In this document: positions 57,159 through 64,000 of the stretch, one piece after another
Numbering within the stretch: position 1 is the stretch's first letter
Layout of the letters: each line of letters begins with the position of its first letter
Assembly (NCBI RefSeq): GCF_043195095.1
Contig: NZ_JBAFWN010000016.1
From: NCEH01 sp043195095
GTDB taxonomy: Bacteria > Pseudomonadota > Alphaproteobacteria > Rhizobiales > Xanthobacteraceae
DNA length: 64,000 nt
Reading direction: 5' to 3' (one strand)
Position numbers and translations under genes: made by a program
Notes under the pieces: model-generated
What the model was told of the DNA's origin: nothing
The model's input: only the letters and a program-made list of their open reading frames with translations
The model's database searches: none

Positions 57159-58205
57159 CTAGGCCGGCACCGATCTCAGCGCGTTCTGGCTGGCCAGGAA
57201 GCCGGCCGTGTAGTCGCAATAGGTGCCGATGATCCAGGGAATCATCGCGCGCTTGCGCTCGTCCATGGGCGAAATCTTGCGGGCGGGGCTGCCGCCCCAG
57301 AGCCAGCCGCTTTCCAGCACCTGCCCGGGCTCGGTGCGCGCGCCCGCCGCCAGCAGCACGTCCGGCTCGAACACCGTGCCCGCCGCCACATGGCTGCCCA
57401 TGCCGACCAGCACGCCGGTGCCGATGGTGCAATTCTCCAGCATCACATTGTGGCCGATGACCGCGTCCGCGGCCATGACGAAGGGCCCGTTGACGCAGCG
57501 GATGATGGAATTGTCCTGGATGTTGGAATTGGCGCCGAGCACGATCTCGCTGTCGCCGGCATCCAGCTCGCACGAGAACAGCACGCTGGAATGCGCGCCG
57601 GCCTTGAACGTTCCCGCCACGGTGGAGGTGGCGGCGATGAAAGTTGAGGGGTCGATCTCCAGCCGCGCCGGCGCCCGCGCGGGCGCGAGCACCTCGTCGG
57701 GCACCGCGCGCAGGCGCGCCGCGCGCCGCGCAATCTCGCCCGGCTCGACCGCGCGCACGGGCTTTGCCGGAATGCCGGCATAGACCATGCCCGCTTCCAG
57801 CTTGGAGCGCGGGAAGGCGACCGCGCCGGCTTCCAGGATCACGCCGTCTCCCACCACCGAGCCGTCGAGGATGACGGCATTTTCCTCGATCACGCAGTCG
57901 CTGCCCACGGTGCAGGCGTGCACCACGCCGTTGCGGCCCACGGTGACGCGGTCGCCGACGATGGCGGGATACAGCTCATGGGCGATATGCACCGTGCCGC
58001 GATCGCCGATGAAGAAATCGGCGCCGATTTCCACCACATGCCCGTCCGCCCGCAGCAAGGCGAGCGCGCCGATGGAGGCGCGCGGCCCGAGCGTCACCCG
58101 GCCGATCACGGCGGAGCGTTCGCCCGCGTGCCGCAGGTCCGGCATCACCGGAAGAATGCCGTGATAGGGCAGGATGAAGGGCGGGGTGGATAAGACATCA
58201 CTCAT
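57159..58205 (-). CDS. Tandem double hexapeptide-repeat (gamma-carbonic-anhydrase-like) protein
   Basis: A 348-residue protein built from two left-handed beta-helix domains (about 15-165 and 190-330), each resembling PaaY/YrdA gamma carbonic anhydrases, joined by an Ala/Arg/Pro linker. In domain 1 the zinc-site histidines are partly kept (TVHIAHE and VVHAC) but the GH-type one is Arg (VGRNG). In domain 2 only GHN is kept, and the others are Arg and Glu (SIIRC, MLENC). Neither site is complete, so hydratase activity is doubtful. The start overlaps the upstream gene. Role in the hcm operon unknown. Confidence 0.78.
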   Translation of the reverse strand: MSDVLSTPPFILPYHGILPVMPDLRHAGERSAVIGRVTLGPRASIGALALLRADGHVVEIGADFFIGDRGTVHIAHELYPAIVGDRVTVGRNGVVHACTVGSDCVIEENAVILDGSVVGDGVILEAGAVAFPRSKLEAGMVYAGIPAKPVRAVEPGEIARRAARLRAVPDEVLAPARAPARLEIDPSTFIAATSTVAGTFKAGAHSSVLFSCELDAGDSEIVLGANSNIQDNSIIRCVNGPFVMAADAVIGHNVMLENCTIGTGVLVGMGSHVAAGTVFEPDVLLAAGARTEPGQVLESGWLWGGSPARKISPMDERKRAMIPWIIGTYCDYTAGFLASQNALRSVPA

Positions 58206-58492
58206 GCGGCGCTCCCGTGCAGACCATTTTGCAAGCGATCCGCCAGCACCACGGCATCACGGGCCATGGCTTTGAGTTCGTCCTGCGCCAGCCGCGCAGC
58301 GACTTGCCCGCAGAAAGGCTCGAACTCGGCGAGATCGCTTGCCCCCAGCATCCGCGCGAAGAAATAACGGCGCAAGGCCAGCCGTTCATGGCCGCACGCC
58401 ACGCTATGCGCCAGGAGCAGGCGCGCCGCGCCCACATCGCCGCCGCGCGCCCGCATGCGCGCGGCCTTCACGTCGGCCCGCTTCAGCCGCAT
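58202..58492 (-). CDS. Small hypothetical protein of the hcm operon
   Basis: A 96-residue protein predicted to be mainly helical: KRADVKAARMRARGGDVGAA, then AARLLLAHSVACGHERLALRRYFFARMLG broken by no gaps, and a C-terminal helix. No signal peptide or known motif is recognised. Its ATG lies 2 bases after the hcmA stop, and its stop overlaps the next gene, so it is certainly translated within the operon. It could be an accessory or adaptor protein for the mutase. Confidence 0.7.
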   Translation of the reverse strand: MRLKRADVKAARMRARGGDVGAARLLLAHSVACGHERLALRRYFFARMLGASDLAEFEPFCGQVAARLAQDELKAMARDAVVLADRLQNGLHGSAA

Positions 58493-58494
58493 GG

Positions 58495-60183
58495 TCAGAA
58501 CACCGGGGTTTCGCGATACACGCCCCACACGGTTTTCAGCTTCTCCACGATATCGCCCATGGTGGCGCCTTCGCGCACCAGGTCGATGGTGATGGGCATG
58601 ATGTTCTGCGTGTCGTCCTTGGCCACTTCCACCAAGCGCTCCAGCAAGGCGTTGACCTTCACATTGTCGCGCTCGCGGCGGATGCGCTGGGTGCGCGAAA
58701 CCTGCCGCTCGGCGGTGGTCTGGTCGTAAGGATGGGTCTCGATATCGTGGACCTCTTCCTTCTCCACCAGCGTGTTGACGCCGATCACCGGCTTCTCGCC
58801 CGATTGCTTGCGCAAGGCGGTCTCATAGGCGAAATCGGCGACGCGCTTCTGGAACCAGCCTTCCTGGATCAGCTTGATGGTGCCGCCGCGCTCGTCCACC
58901 TCGGCGATGATGTCCATGATGCGCTTTTCATATTCGGTGGTCAGCGCCTCCACGTAATAAGAGCCGCCGAGCGGGTCGATCACCTGGGTGACGTTGCTTT
59001 CCTCGGCGATCACCTGCTGGGTGCGCAGGGCCATGCGCATGGCTTCCTCGGTGGGGATGGCGAACGCTTCGTCGAAGCCGTTGGTGTGCAGCGACTGGCA
59101 GCCGCCGAGCACCGCCGAGAGCGCCTGGAGCGCGGTGCGCACCACGTTCACCATATATTGCGGCTTGGTGAGCGAGGCAGCGGCGGTCTGGCAATGGAAG
59201 CGCAGGCGCATGCTCTCGGGGTTCTTGGCGCCGAACCGCTCCTTCATGATCTTGGCATAGCAGCGCCGCACGGCGCGGAACTTCGCCACTTCCTCGAAGA
59301 AATCGGCCTGGCAGACGAAGAAGAAGGCGAGGCGCGGGGCGAATTCGTCCACATGCATGCCGGTCTTCGTCACCTCCTCCACATAGACGATGAGGTTGGC
59401 GAGCGTGAAGGCCACCTCGTCCACCGGCGAGGAGCCGGCTTCCGAGATGTGGTAGCCCGAGATGTTGATCGGGTTGTAGCGCTTCATGGTCTTGGCGCAG
59501 TGCGTGATGCAATCGCGCACGATGCGGACCGACGGCGCGATGGGATAGATATATTCCTTCTGCGCCATGTATTCCTTCAGGATATCCGCCTGGATGGTTC
59601 CCGAAAGCTTGTTGAGATCGTAGCCGCGCTTTTCCGCCAGCACGATGTACATGGCGAGCAGGATCCAGGCGGAGGGATTGATCGTCATGGAGACCGAGAT
59701 CTTCTCGAGATCAATGCCCTCGAACAGGGCCTCCATATCCTCCAGCGTGTCGATGGCGACGCCCTCGCGCCCCACCTCGCCCTCGCTCATGGGATGGTCG
59801 CTGTCGTAGCCCATGAGGGTCGGCATATCGAAGTCGGTCGAAATGCCGGTCTGGCCCTGGGCGATCAGATATTTGAACCGCTTGTTGGTGTCCTCGCCGG
59901 TGCCGAAGCCGGCGATCTGGCGCATGGTCCAGTTGCGCGAGCGGTACATGGTGGGATAGGGGCCGCGCGTGAAGGGATAGCGGCCCGGCAGGCCGATGTC
60001 CTCAGGCGGGGTCTCGGCAAGGTCGGCGGCGGTGTAGGTGCGCTTCACCGGGAAATCGCCGAGGGTGAAGAATTGCTCCTTGCGCTCGGCCTGCTTCTTC
60101 AGGAAGGCGGCGACTTCGTTTTCTTCCCAGTCGCGCACGTCATCGCTGAGCTTGGCGAGGGTGCGGGTCTCAAGCATGCTCAT
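58495..60183 (-). CDS. hcmA: 2-Hydroxyisobutyryl-CoA mutase, large (substrate-binding) subunit
   Basis: A 562-residue adenosylcobalamin-dependent acyl-CoA mutase subunit, converting 2-hydroxyisobutyryl-CoA to 3-hydroxybutyryl-CoA. Two residues define this enzyme rather than methylmalonyl-CoA mutase: Ile90 in MRQIAGFG (Tyr in MCM) and Asp117 in GISTDFDMPT (Ala in MCM), both as in the characterised Aquincola enzyme. TRGPYPTMYR and the CoA tunnel residues are conserved. The cobalamin domain is absent, being supplied by HcmB. Its ATG overlaps the GTPase gene by 14 bases. Pivalyl-CoA or related substrates cannot be fully excluded. Confidence 0.93.
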   Translation of the reverse strand: MSMLETRTLAKLSDDVRDWEENEVAAFLKKQAERKEQFFTLGDFPVKRTYTAADLAETPPEDIGLPGRYPFTRGPYPTMYRSRNWTMRQIAGFGTGEDTNKRFKYLIAQGQTGISTDFDMPTLMGYDSDHPMSEGEVGREGVAIDTLEDMEALFEGIDLEKISVSMTINPSAWILLAMYIVLAEKRGYDLNKLSGTIQADILKEYMAQKEYIYPIAPSVRIVRDCITHCAKTMKRYNPINISGYHISEAGSSPVDEVAFTLANLIVYVEEVTKTGMHVDEFAPRLAFFFVCQADFFEEVAKFRAVRRCYAKIMKERFGAKNPESMRLRFHCQTAAASLTKPQYMVNVVRTALQALSAVLGGCQSLHTNGFDEAFAIPTEEAMRMALRTQQVIAEESNVTQVIDPLGGSYYVEALTTEYEKRIMDIIAEVDERGGTIKLIQEGWFQKRVADFAYETALRKQSGEKPVIGVNTLVEKEEVHDIETHPYDQTTAERQVSRTQRIRRERDNVKVNALLERLVEVAKDDTQNIMPITIDLVREGATMGDIVEKLKTVWGVYRETPVF

Positions 60184-61156
60184 CTGCGAGTTCCTTCTGG
60201 GCGGACGAGAGCAGCATCTCGTTGGCAAGGGTGTAGGGATCGCTCTCGCGGCGCTGGAGGCGCGCGGAGAGCTTCGGGGCCAGGCGCTCCGCCGCATGGG
60301 TGAAGCGCTCGATGAGGAGATTTTCCGCCGTCTTCACCAGGCGGAAGCGGGCGATGCGGGCGAGCCGGGCAAGGCCGGTCTCGGTTTCGAAGGCGACGCG
60401 GCGATGGGCGTTGATCTTGGCCAGGAGCTGCTCGAACCCCTCCCCGCTGATGGCGGACACGCCCACCACCGGCACCGCCCATTCCCCCCGCTCGGAGGTG
60501 AGGGCGCCCAGCGTCAACATGCTCTTGAGGTCGGTGAGCGTGCGGTTGGCGTCTGAGCGGTCGCATTTCGACACCACATGGATGTCGGCGATCTCCAAGA
60601 TGCCCGCCTTGATGGCCTGGATCTCGTCGCCGAGGCCGGGGGCGGAGACCACCACCGTGGTGTGGGAGGCACGGGCGATCTCCACCTCGTCCTGCCCCAC
60701 GCCCACGGTCTCGATGATCACCGTGTCGAAGCCGCCGACATCGAGAATGTCCACTGCGTCCAAAGCCGCGCGGGCCATGCCGCCCATGGCGCCGCGTGTC
60801 GCCATGGAGCGGATGTAGATGCCGGGATCGGTGGCAAGCTCGGTCATGCGCACCCGGTCGCCGAGGATCGAGCCGCCGGAGAACGGGCTGGAGGGGTCCA
60901 CCGCGACGATGCCCACCTTCAGCCCCTGCTCGCGCAAGAGCTTGGCGAAATGGGCGACCAGGGTGGACTTGCCCGAGCCGGGCACGCCGGTAATCCCGAT
61001 CACATGGGCCTTGCCGGCCCGGCGATAGATGGTGGCGAGCGCCTCGCGCGCTTCCGGCGTGCCGGATTCCGCGCGCGAGATGAGCCGGCCGATGGCGCCC
61101 ATCTCCCCGGCTTCAACGCGCGGGATGAGGTCCAGCGAGGGAACGTAGCGGCCCAT
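60170..61156 (-). CDS. MeaB/ArgK-type G-protein chaperone of the mutase
   Basis: A 328-residue GTPase that guards B12-dependent mutases by gating cofactor loading and removing damaged cofactor. The P-loop is GVPGSGKST (57-65). Switch regions appear as DPSSPFSGGSILGDRVRM and ETVGVGQDEVEIA, and the base-recognition motif is SKCDRSD. The C-terminal dimerisation arm is present. The equivalent gene in Aquincola is called meaH. Its ATG overlaps the ligase stop and its end overlaps hcmA, so stoichiometric production is likely. Confidence 0.93.
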   Translation of the reverse strand: MGRYVPSLDLIPRVEAGEMGAIGRLISRAESGTPEAREALATIYRRAGKAHVIGITGVPGSGKSTLVAHFAKLLREQGLKVGIVAVDPSSPFSGGSILGDRVRMTELATDPGIYIRSMATRGAMGGMARAALDAVDILDVGGFDTVIIETVGVGQDEVEIARASHTTVVVSAPGLGDEIQAIKAGILEIADIHVVSKCDRSDANRTLTDLKSMLTLGALTSERGEWAVPVVGVSAISGEGFEQLLAKINAHRRVAFETETGLARLARIARFRLVKTAENLLIERFTHAAERLAPKLSARLQRRESDPYTLANEMLLSSAQKELADEHA

Positions 61157-62589
61157 CAGGCACCCCCCGCTTTCAGCTGGGCATGCATGTCGCGGAACAC
61201 GGCGCGGTCGTCCACCACGCGGCGGGCCTTGAAGTCCGTGCGCGGCAGCGTGCCGCCTTCCACGATCTCCACCACCGCGCGCAGGCCCAGCAGCTTCTGC
61301 ATGGATTTGGCGATGTCGCCGCGGAATTTCTCCACATGGTCGCGCCCGAGGGCGAGCGTCACCGCGTCGGCCTCCACCCGCAGCACCAATTCGTCCATGG
61401 CAGCTTCGCGGGTGATGACGATCTGGTGCTCGCCGCCATAGCCGGCGGTCTGGTTGAGCACGGAATCGATCTCGCTCGGATAGACGTTCTCGCCGCGGAT
61501 GGTGAACATGTCGTCGATGCGCCCGAAGATGCCGAGCGGCAGGCGCGGATAGGTGCGCCCGCAAGGGTTGGGCGCGTCGCTCCACAGCGTCAGATCCCCC
61601 GAGGCGAGGCGGATCATGGGCTGGGAAGTGCGCTCCAGATGGGTGTAGACCGGCGTTCCCCGCTCGCCATAAGGCACGCGGCGGAAGGTGCGCGGGTCGC
61701 AGACCTGGGTATAGACCACATCCTGCCAGCACAGCATGCCGGGGGTCTCGGCGGAGCCGCCCACATGCATCCAGGGCGTCATCTCCGCCATGGAGCCGCT
61801 GTCGAACACCTTGGCGCCGTAGAGATCCTCGATGCGGTCGCGCACACCGGGAATGGAGGCGCCGGGCTCGCCCGAGAAGAACATCACCCGCAGGCCGAAA
61901 TCGCGCGGATTGAGCCCTTCCTTGATGGCGGTTTCCGCCAGATGCAGGGCATAGGTGGGGGTGCCGTAGAAGCCGGCCGGCTTCATGGCGGCGAGCCATT
62001 GGGCACAGCGCACGCTCATGCCCGGCGCGCCGGCGCCGAACGGAAACGCCTTGGCGCCGAGCCGCTCCGCACCGGCCAGCGCGCCCCAGGAGCCCATGTA
62101 CAGGCTGAAGATGGCGGCGACGCACACCATGTCGCCGGGGCGCAGGCCCATGGCCCACATGATGCGGGCATGGGCATTGGCGATGGCGCGCCAATCGTTG
62201 CGGCCGATGGCGAAGGCGGTGGGCCGCCCGGTGGTGCCGGAGGTGCCGTGCACGTGGAACACCTCGGCATCCGGCACGCACAGATAATCGCCGAACGGGG
62301 CATGCGCCGCCTGGCTGGCGCGCAGGTCCGCCTTGGTGACGACCGGCACCTTGTCCTCGAAATCTTCCAGCGACTTCAGGTGCGAGGGGTGGAAGCCCGC
62401 CTCGTCCCATTTGCGCCGATAGAAGGGCGCGGTCTCATAGGCATAGGCGCAGACCTGCTGGAGGCGGGCGAGGATCGCCGCGTCGCGGTCCGCGGGGTGC
62501 ATGGTTTCGCGCTTGGCAAACCAATAGCGCGCGTCTGACGGCGGCAGATAGGTTTCGTCATAGCGCGGCGGGAAGGACCAGTCTTCCAT
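61156..62589 (-). CDS. hcl: Acyl-CoA ligase, probable 2-hydroxyisobutyryl-CoA ligase
   Basis: A 477-residue adenylate-forming enzyme of the phenylacetate-CoA ligase group. The ATP-binding P-loop is VHGTSGTTGRPTAF, the A5 region is FDSGSMAEMTPW, and FGRIDDMFTIRGENVYPSEID holds the hinge aspartate. The C-terminal lysine region is GTLPRTDFKARRVVDD. It would convert 2-hydroxyisobutyrate, ATP and CoA to the mutase substrate. This is consistent with its position between hcmB and the GTPase gene. Another short hydroxy acid could be the substrate; the hcmA residues make 2-hydroxyisobutyrate the best guess. Confidence 0.87.
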   Translation of the reverse strand: MEDWSFPPRYDETYLPPSDARYWFAKRETMHPADRDAAILARLQQVCAYAYETAPFYRRKWDEAGFHPSHLKSLEDFEDKVPVVTKADLRASQAAHAPFGDYLCVPDAEVFHVHGTSGTTGRPTAFAIGRNDWRAIANAHARIMWAMGLRPGDMVCVAAIFSLYMGSWGALAGAERLGAKAFPFGAGAPGMSVRCAQWLAAMKPAGFYGTPTYALHLAETAIKEGLNPRDFGLRVMFFSGEPGASIPGVRDRIEDLYGAKVFDSGSMAEMTPWMHVGGSAETPGMLCWQDVVYTQVCDPRTFRRVPYGERGTPVYTHLERTSQPMIRLASGDLTLWSDAPNPCGRTYPRLPLGIFGRIDDMFTIRGENVYPSEIDSVLNQTAGYGGEHQIVITREAAMDELVLRVEADAVTLALGRDHVEKFRGDIAKSMQKLLGLRAVVEIVEGGTLPRTDFKARRVVDDRAVFRDMHAQLKAGGA

Positions 62590-62606
62590 GGGATATCCTC
62601 CCGCGC

Positions 62607-63014
62607 TCAGCGCGCGCCGCGCTCGGTGACGAGGCGTTCCAGGGTCGCGACGATGGCGGCGGGCGGGGTGTCCTGAAGCAACACCTCCTTCACGCCCATC
62701 TCCTTCAGGGCGACCACGTCCTCGTCCGGCATCACGCCGCCGGCGACCACGATCAGATCGTCCACGCCCTTTTCGTTCAGGAGCTTGAAGATCTTGGGGA
62801 ACACCGTGAGCTGCACGCCCGACAGCAGGCTGACGCCGAGCACGTCCACGTCTTCCTGGATCGCGGCGGTGACCACTTCCTCCGGCGTGCGGTGCAGGCC
62901 GGAATAGATCACGTCCATGCCGGCATCACGCAAGGTGCGCGCGACAACCTTCACGCCGCGATCGTGACCGTCGAGTCCCACCTTGGCGAGCAGCACGCGA
63001 ATGGGTTGAGCCAT
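62607..63014 (-). CDS. hcmB: 2-Hydroxyisobutyryl-CoA mutase, small (cobalamin-binding) subunit
   Basis: A 135-residue B12-binding subunit. The base-off/His-on signature DGHDRG at 15-20 provides the cobalt-ligating His17, followed by SLLSG and the GG of VVAGGVMPDED that cradle the nucleotide tail. ATG 63014 is preferred over ATG 63020, because GAGGG lies 6-7 bases upstream of the former and touches the latter. It is the first gene of the operon, and the regulator site lies 20 bases upstream. Confidence 0.94.
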   Translation of the reverse strand: MAQPIRVLLAKVGLDGHDRGVKVVARTLRDAGMDVIYSGLHRTPEEVVTAAIQEDVDVLGVSLLSGVQLTVFPKIFKLLNEKGVDDLIVVAGGVMPDEDVVALKEMGVKEVLLQDTPPAAIVATLERLVTERGAR

Positions 63015-63033
63015 TTCCATCCCTCGTTCATTA

Positions 63034-63057
63034 TTGAATTCTGAATTCCGAGTTCAA
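63034..63057. promoter_or_regulatory. Candidate GntR operator in the hcmB/gntR divergent promoter
   Basis: Three heptads spaced by 7 bases: TGAATTC (63035), TGAATTC (63042), CGAGTTC (63049). The 24-base element has 10 of 12 dyad pairs and lies between the divergent starts, 20 bases from hcmB and 33 from the regulator gene. The same architecture at 52941-52964 matches at 19 of 24 positions. Confidence 0.75.
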
Positions 63058-63090
63058 CAAACGGTCGCAGGTTCCCAGGAGATGGTCAAG

Positions 63091-63786
63091 ATGGAAAACG
63101 GCGGGCGCACGCGATATGCAGACTTCATGGAAACTCTGGCCGCACCGAAACGCCTGGTTGAACAGACCTACGAGGTCATCCTCGACGCCATCTGCGACGG
63201 CACCCTCAAGCCGGGGGAGCGCCTGACGCAGGAGGATATCGCCGCGCGCCTCAATGTTTCGCGCCAGCCGGTGACCCATGCGCTGGTGATCCTGCGCTCC
63301 CAGGGCTTCGTCATCGAATCGGGCAAGCGCGGGGTATCCGTGGCGCCGGTGCAGCCGGAATTATTGAAGGCGATCTATGAGTTCCGCTCCGCCGTGGAGC
63401 CGCTGGCGGCGGAGCTGGCCACCGCCAATCTCAAGCCCGAGCACATCCGCAAGGGCCGCGACCTCGTGGTGCACGGGCGCAACCTGGTGCTCGCCAACGA
63501 CCAGAAGGGCGTGGTCCATGCGGACATGGAGTTCCACTCCTTCATCTATGATCTCTCGGCCAATCCGCTGGTGATCGACACGATGCGCCTCAATTGGCAG
63601 CATCTGCGCCGCGCCATGGGGGAAATCCTCTCCTTCCCCGGCCTCTCCATCCGCGTGTGGCGCGAGCATGAGGAGATTCTGGAAGCGATGATACGGGGCG
63701 AGGCGAAGGTCGCGGCGGACCTCATGCGCAACCATCTTGTGGGCGCCTATCGCCGCGTGATGATGGGCGAGAAGGACATCACCTGA
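63091..63786 (+). CDS. GntR-family (FCD-type) regulator of the hcm operon
   Basis: A 231-residue regulator. A winged helix-turn-helix spans about 18-85 (LKPGERLTQEDIAARLNVSRQ, then PVTHALVILRSQGFV). The FadR-like FCD effector domain spans about 92-225, with metal-site residues in HADMEFHSFIYDLSANP and REHEEILEAMIRGE. GGAG 9 bases upstream favours ATG 63091; an alternative ATG at 63082 has no spacing, and a TTG at 63034 lies inside the operator. It is divergent from hcmB and is predicted to repress it until 2-hydroxyisobutyrate or its CoA ester appears. Confidence 0.9.
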   Translation: MENGGRTRYADFMETLAAPKRLVEQTYEVILDAICDGTLKPGERLTQEDIAARLNVSRQPVTHALVILRSQGFVIESGKRGVSVAPVQPELLKAIYEFRSAVEPLAAELATANLKPEHIRKGRDLVVHGRNLVLANDQKGVVHADMEFHSFIYDLSANPLVIDTMRLNWQHLRRAMGEILSFPGLSIRVWREHEEILEAMIRGEAKVAADLMRNHLVGAYRRVMMGEKDIT

Positions 63787-63879
63787 GCCTGCCCGCAAAA
63801 AAGGCGCCGGCCCAAACCGCAGGCGCCGGCCACGGCCTGCCCACCACCAAGACCGCTGCCCCGAGCGTGGGCGTCGTCT

Positions 63880-64000
63880 TTTCCAACCGTCATGGCCGAG
63901 CTCGTCCCCGCCACCCACGCGGCGCCGCCGGAGCTCACCTTCGCACATCGCATCGGCCCCACGGCGTGGATGCCCGGGACACGCCCGGGCATGACGATTG
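63880..64000. repeat. REP-like inverted repeat at the right edge
   Basis: GTCATGGCCGAGCTCGTCCC (63890 on) and, facing it, GTGGATGCCCGGGACACGCCCGGGCATGAC (broken by its own internal stem) repeat the design seen at 42.1-42.2 kb. The repeat may continue beyond the window. Bases 63787-63880 hold a GGCGCCGGCC direct repeat and no gene. Confidence 0.65.

Noticed and set aside
58495..60183. Methylmalonyl-CoA mutase as the identity of the large subunit
   Set aside because: Ile90 and Asp117 replace the Tyr and Ala of MCM, and the ligase gene in the operon would be unnecessary for methylmalonyl-CoA.
60170..62410. A 746-codon minus-strand frame merging the ligase region and the GTPase
   Set aside because: The first 400 residues are an out-of-phase reading of the ligase gene; the GTPase proper begins at 61156. 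It is not a fusion protein.
63034..63090. TTG start at 63034 for the GntR regulator
   Set aside because: It would place the start codon inside the operator, has no ribosome site, and adds residues not typical of the family.

Overview
The window is GC-rich, densely packed chromosomal DNA from a facultatively chemolithotrophic alphaproteobacterium. The gene set points to Hyphomicrobiales, most likely Xanthobacteraceae (Xanthobacter/Starkeya/Ancylobacter-like). The indicators are a form I aerobic CO dehydrogenase cluster, glutathione-dependent formaldehyde oxidation, class I PHB synthase, two Ku proteins with a LigD, and a B12-dependent 2-hydroxyisobutyryl-CoA mutase operon. The taxonomic placement is inference from gene content and remembered homologues. 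No rRNA, tRNA, CRISPR, IS element or prophage was seen.

Layout. 1-8.9 kb: assimilatory nitrate operon on + (ABC permease end, nrtD, single-domain globin, NirB-like flavoprotein, nirA, Fe-S/FAD/NADPH flavoprotein, nasA). 9-16 kb: housekeeping and hypothetical genes (ppa, GNAT, msrA, FAH hydrolase, a zinc metallopeptidase) and a perfect chromosomal parS site at 10286-10301. 16-19 kb: ghrA and the formaldehyde pair adhC-fghA. 19.1-20.0 kb: a tandem array of about 141-bp GC-rich repeats. 20-27.8 kb: one minus-strand operon phaC - maoC/pta fusion - ackA - fabI - mgtA. 28-38 kb: dps, a DUF1275 protein, a LysR regulator, an HdeD-like membrane/papain-like fusion, a hybrid histidine kinase, a DUF2946 protein and a TonB receptor. 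38.4-43.2 kb: NHEJ set ligD and two ku genes. 43.3-52.4 kb: CO dehydrogenase cluster coxC-M-S-L-D-E-F-G in the classical order but without coxB, H, I or K. 52.4-54.3 kb: a GIY-YIG gene behind a striking palindrome, and an ABC substrate-binding protein. 54.3-56.1 kb: a polytopic membrane protein. 56.5-63.8 kb: the 2-hydroxyisobutyrate operon (hcmB, acyl-CoA ligase, MeaB-type GTPase, hcmA, a small unknown protein, a double hexapeptide protein, a divergent cobalamin adenosyltransferase) with a divergent GntR regulator.

How the genes fit together. Nitrate is imported and reduced to ammonium by NasA and NirA. CO is oxidised by CoxMSL, which is matured by CoxDEF and probably tethered by CoxG. Formaldehyde is oxidised through S-hydroxymethylglutathione. 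2-Hydroxyisobutyrate is activated by the ligase and isomerised by HcmAB to 3-hydroxybutyryl-CoA, which could enter central or PHB metabolism. The most interesting regulatory reading is a 24-nt operator-like element. It occurs both in the hcmB/gntR divergent promoter and, 10 kb away, upstream of the orphan substrate-binding protein, which suggests one regulon for uptake and use of a branched hydroxy acid. A second regulatory reading is a set of three helically phased direct repeats upstream of coxM, next to the LytTR protein CoxC.
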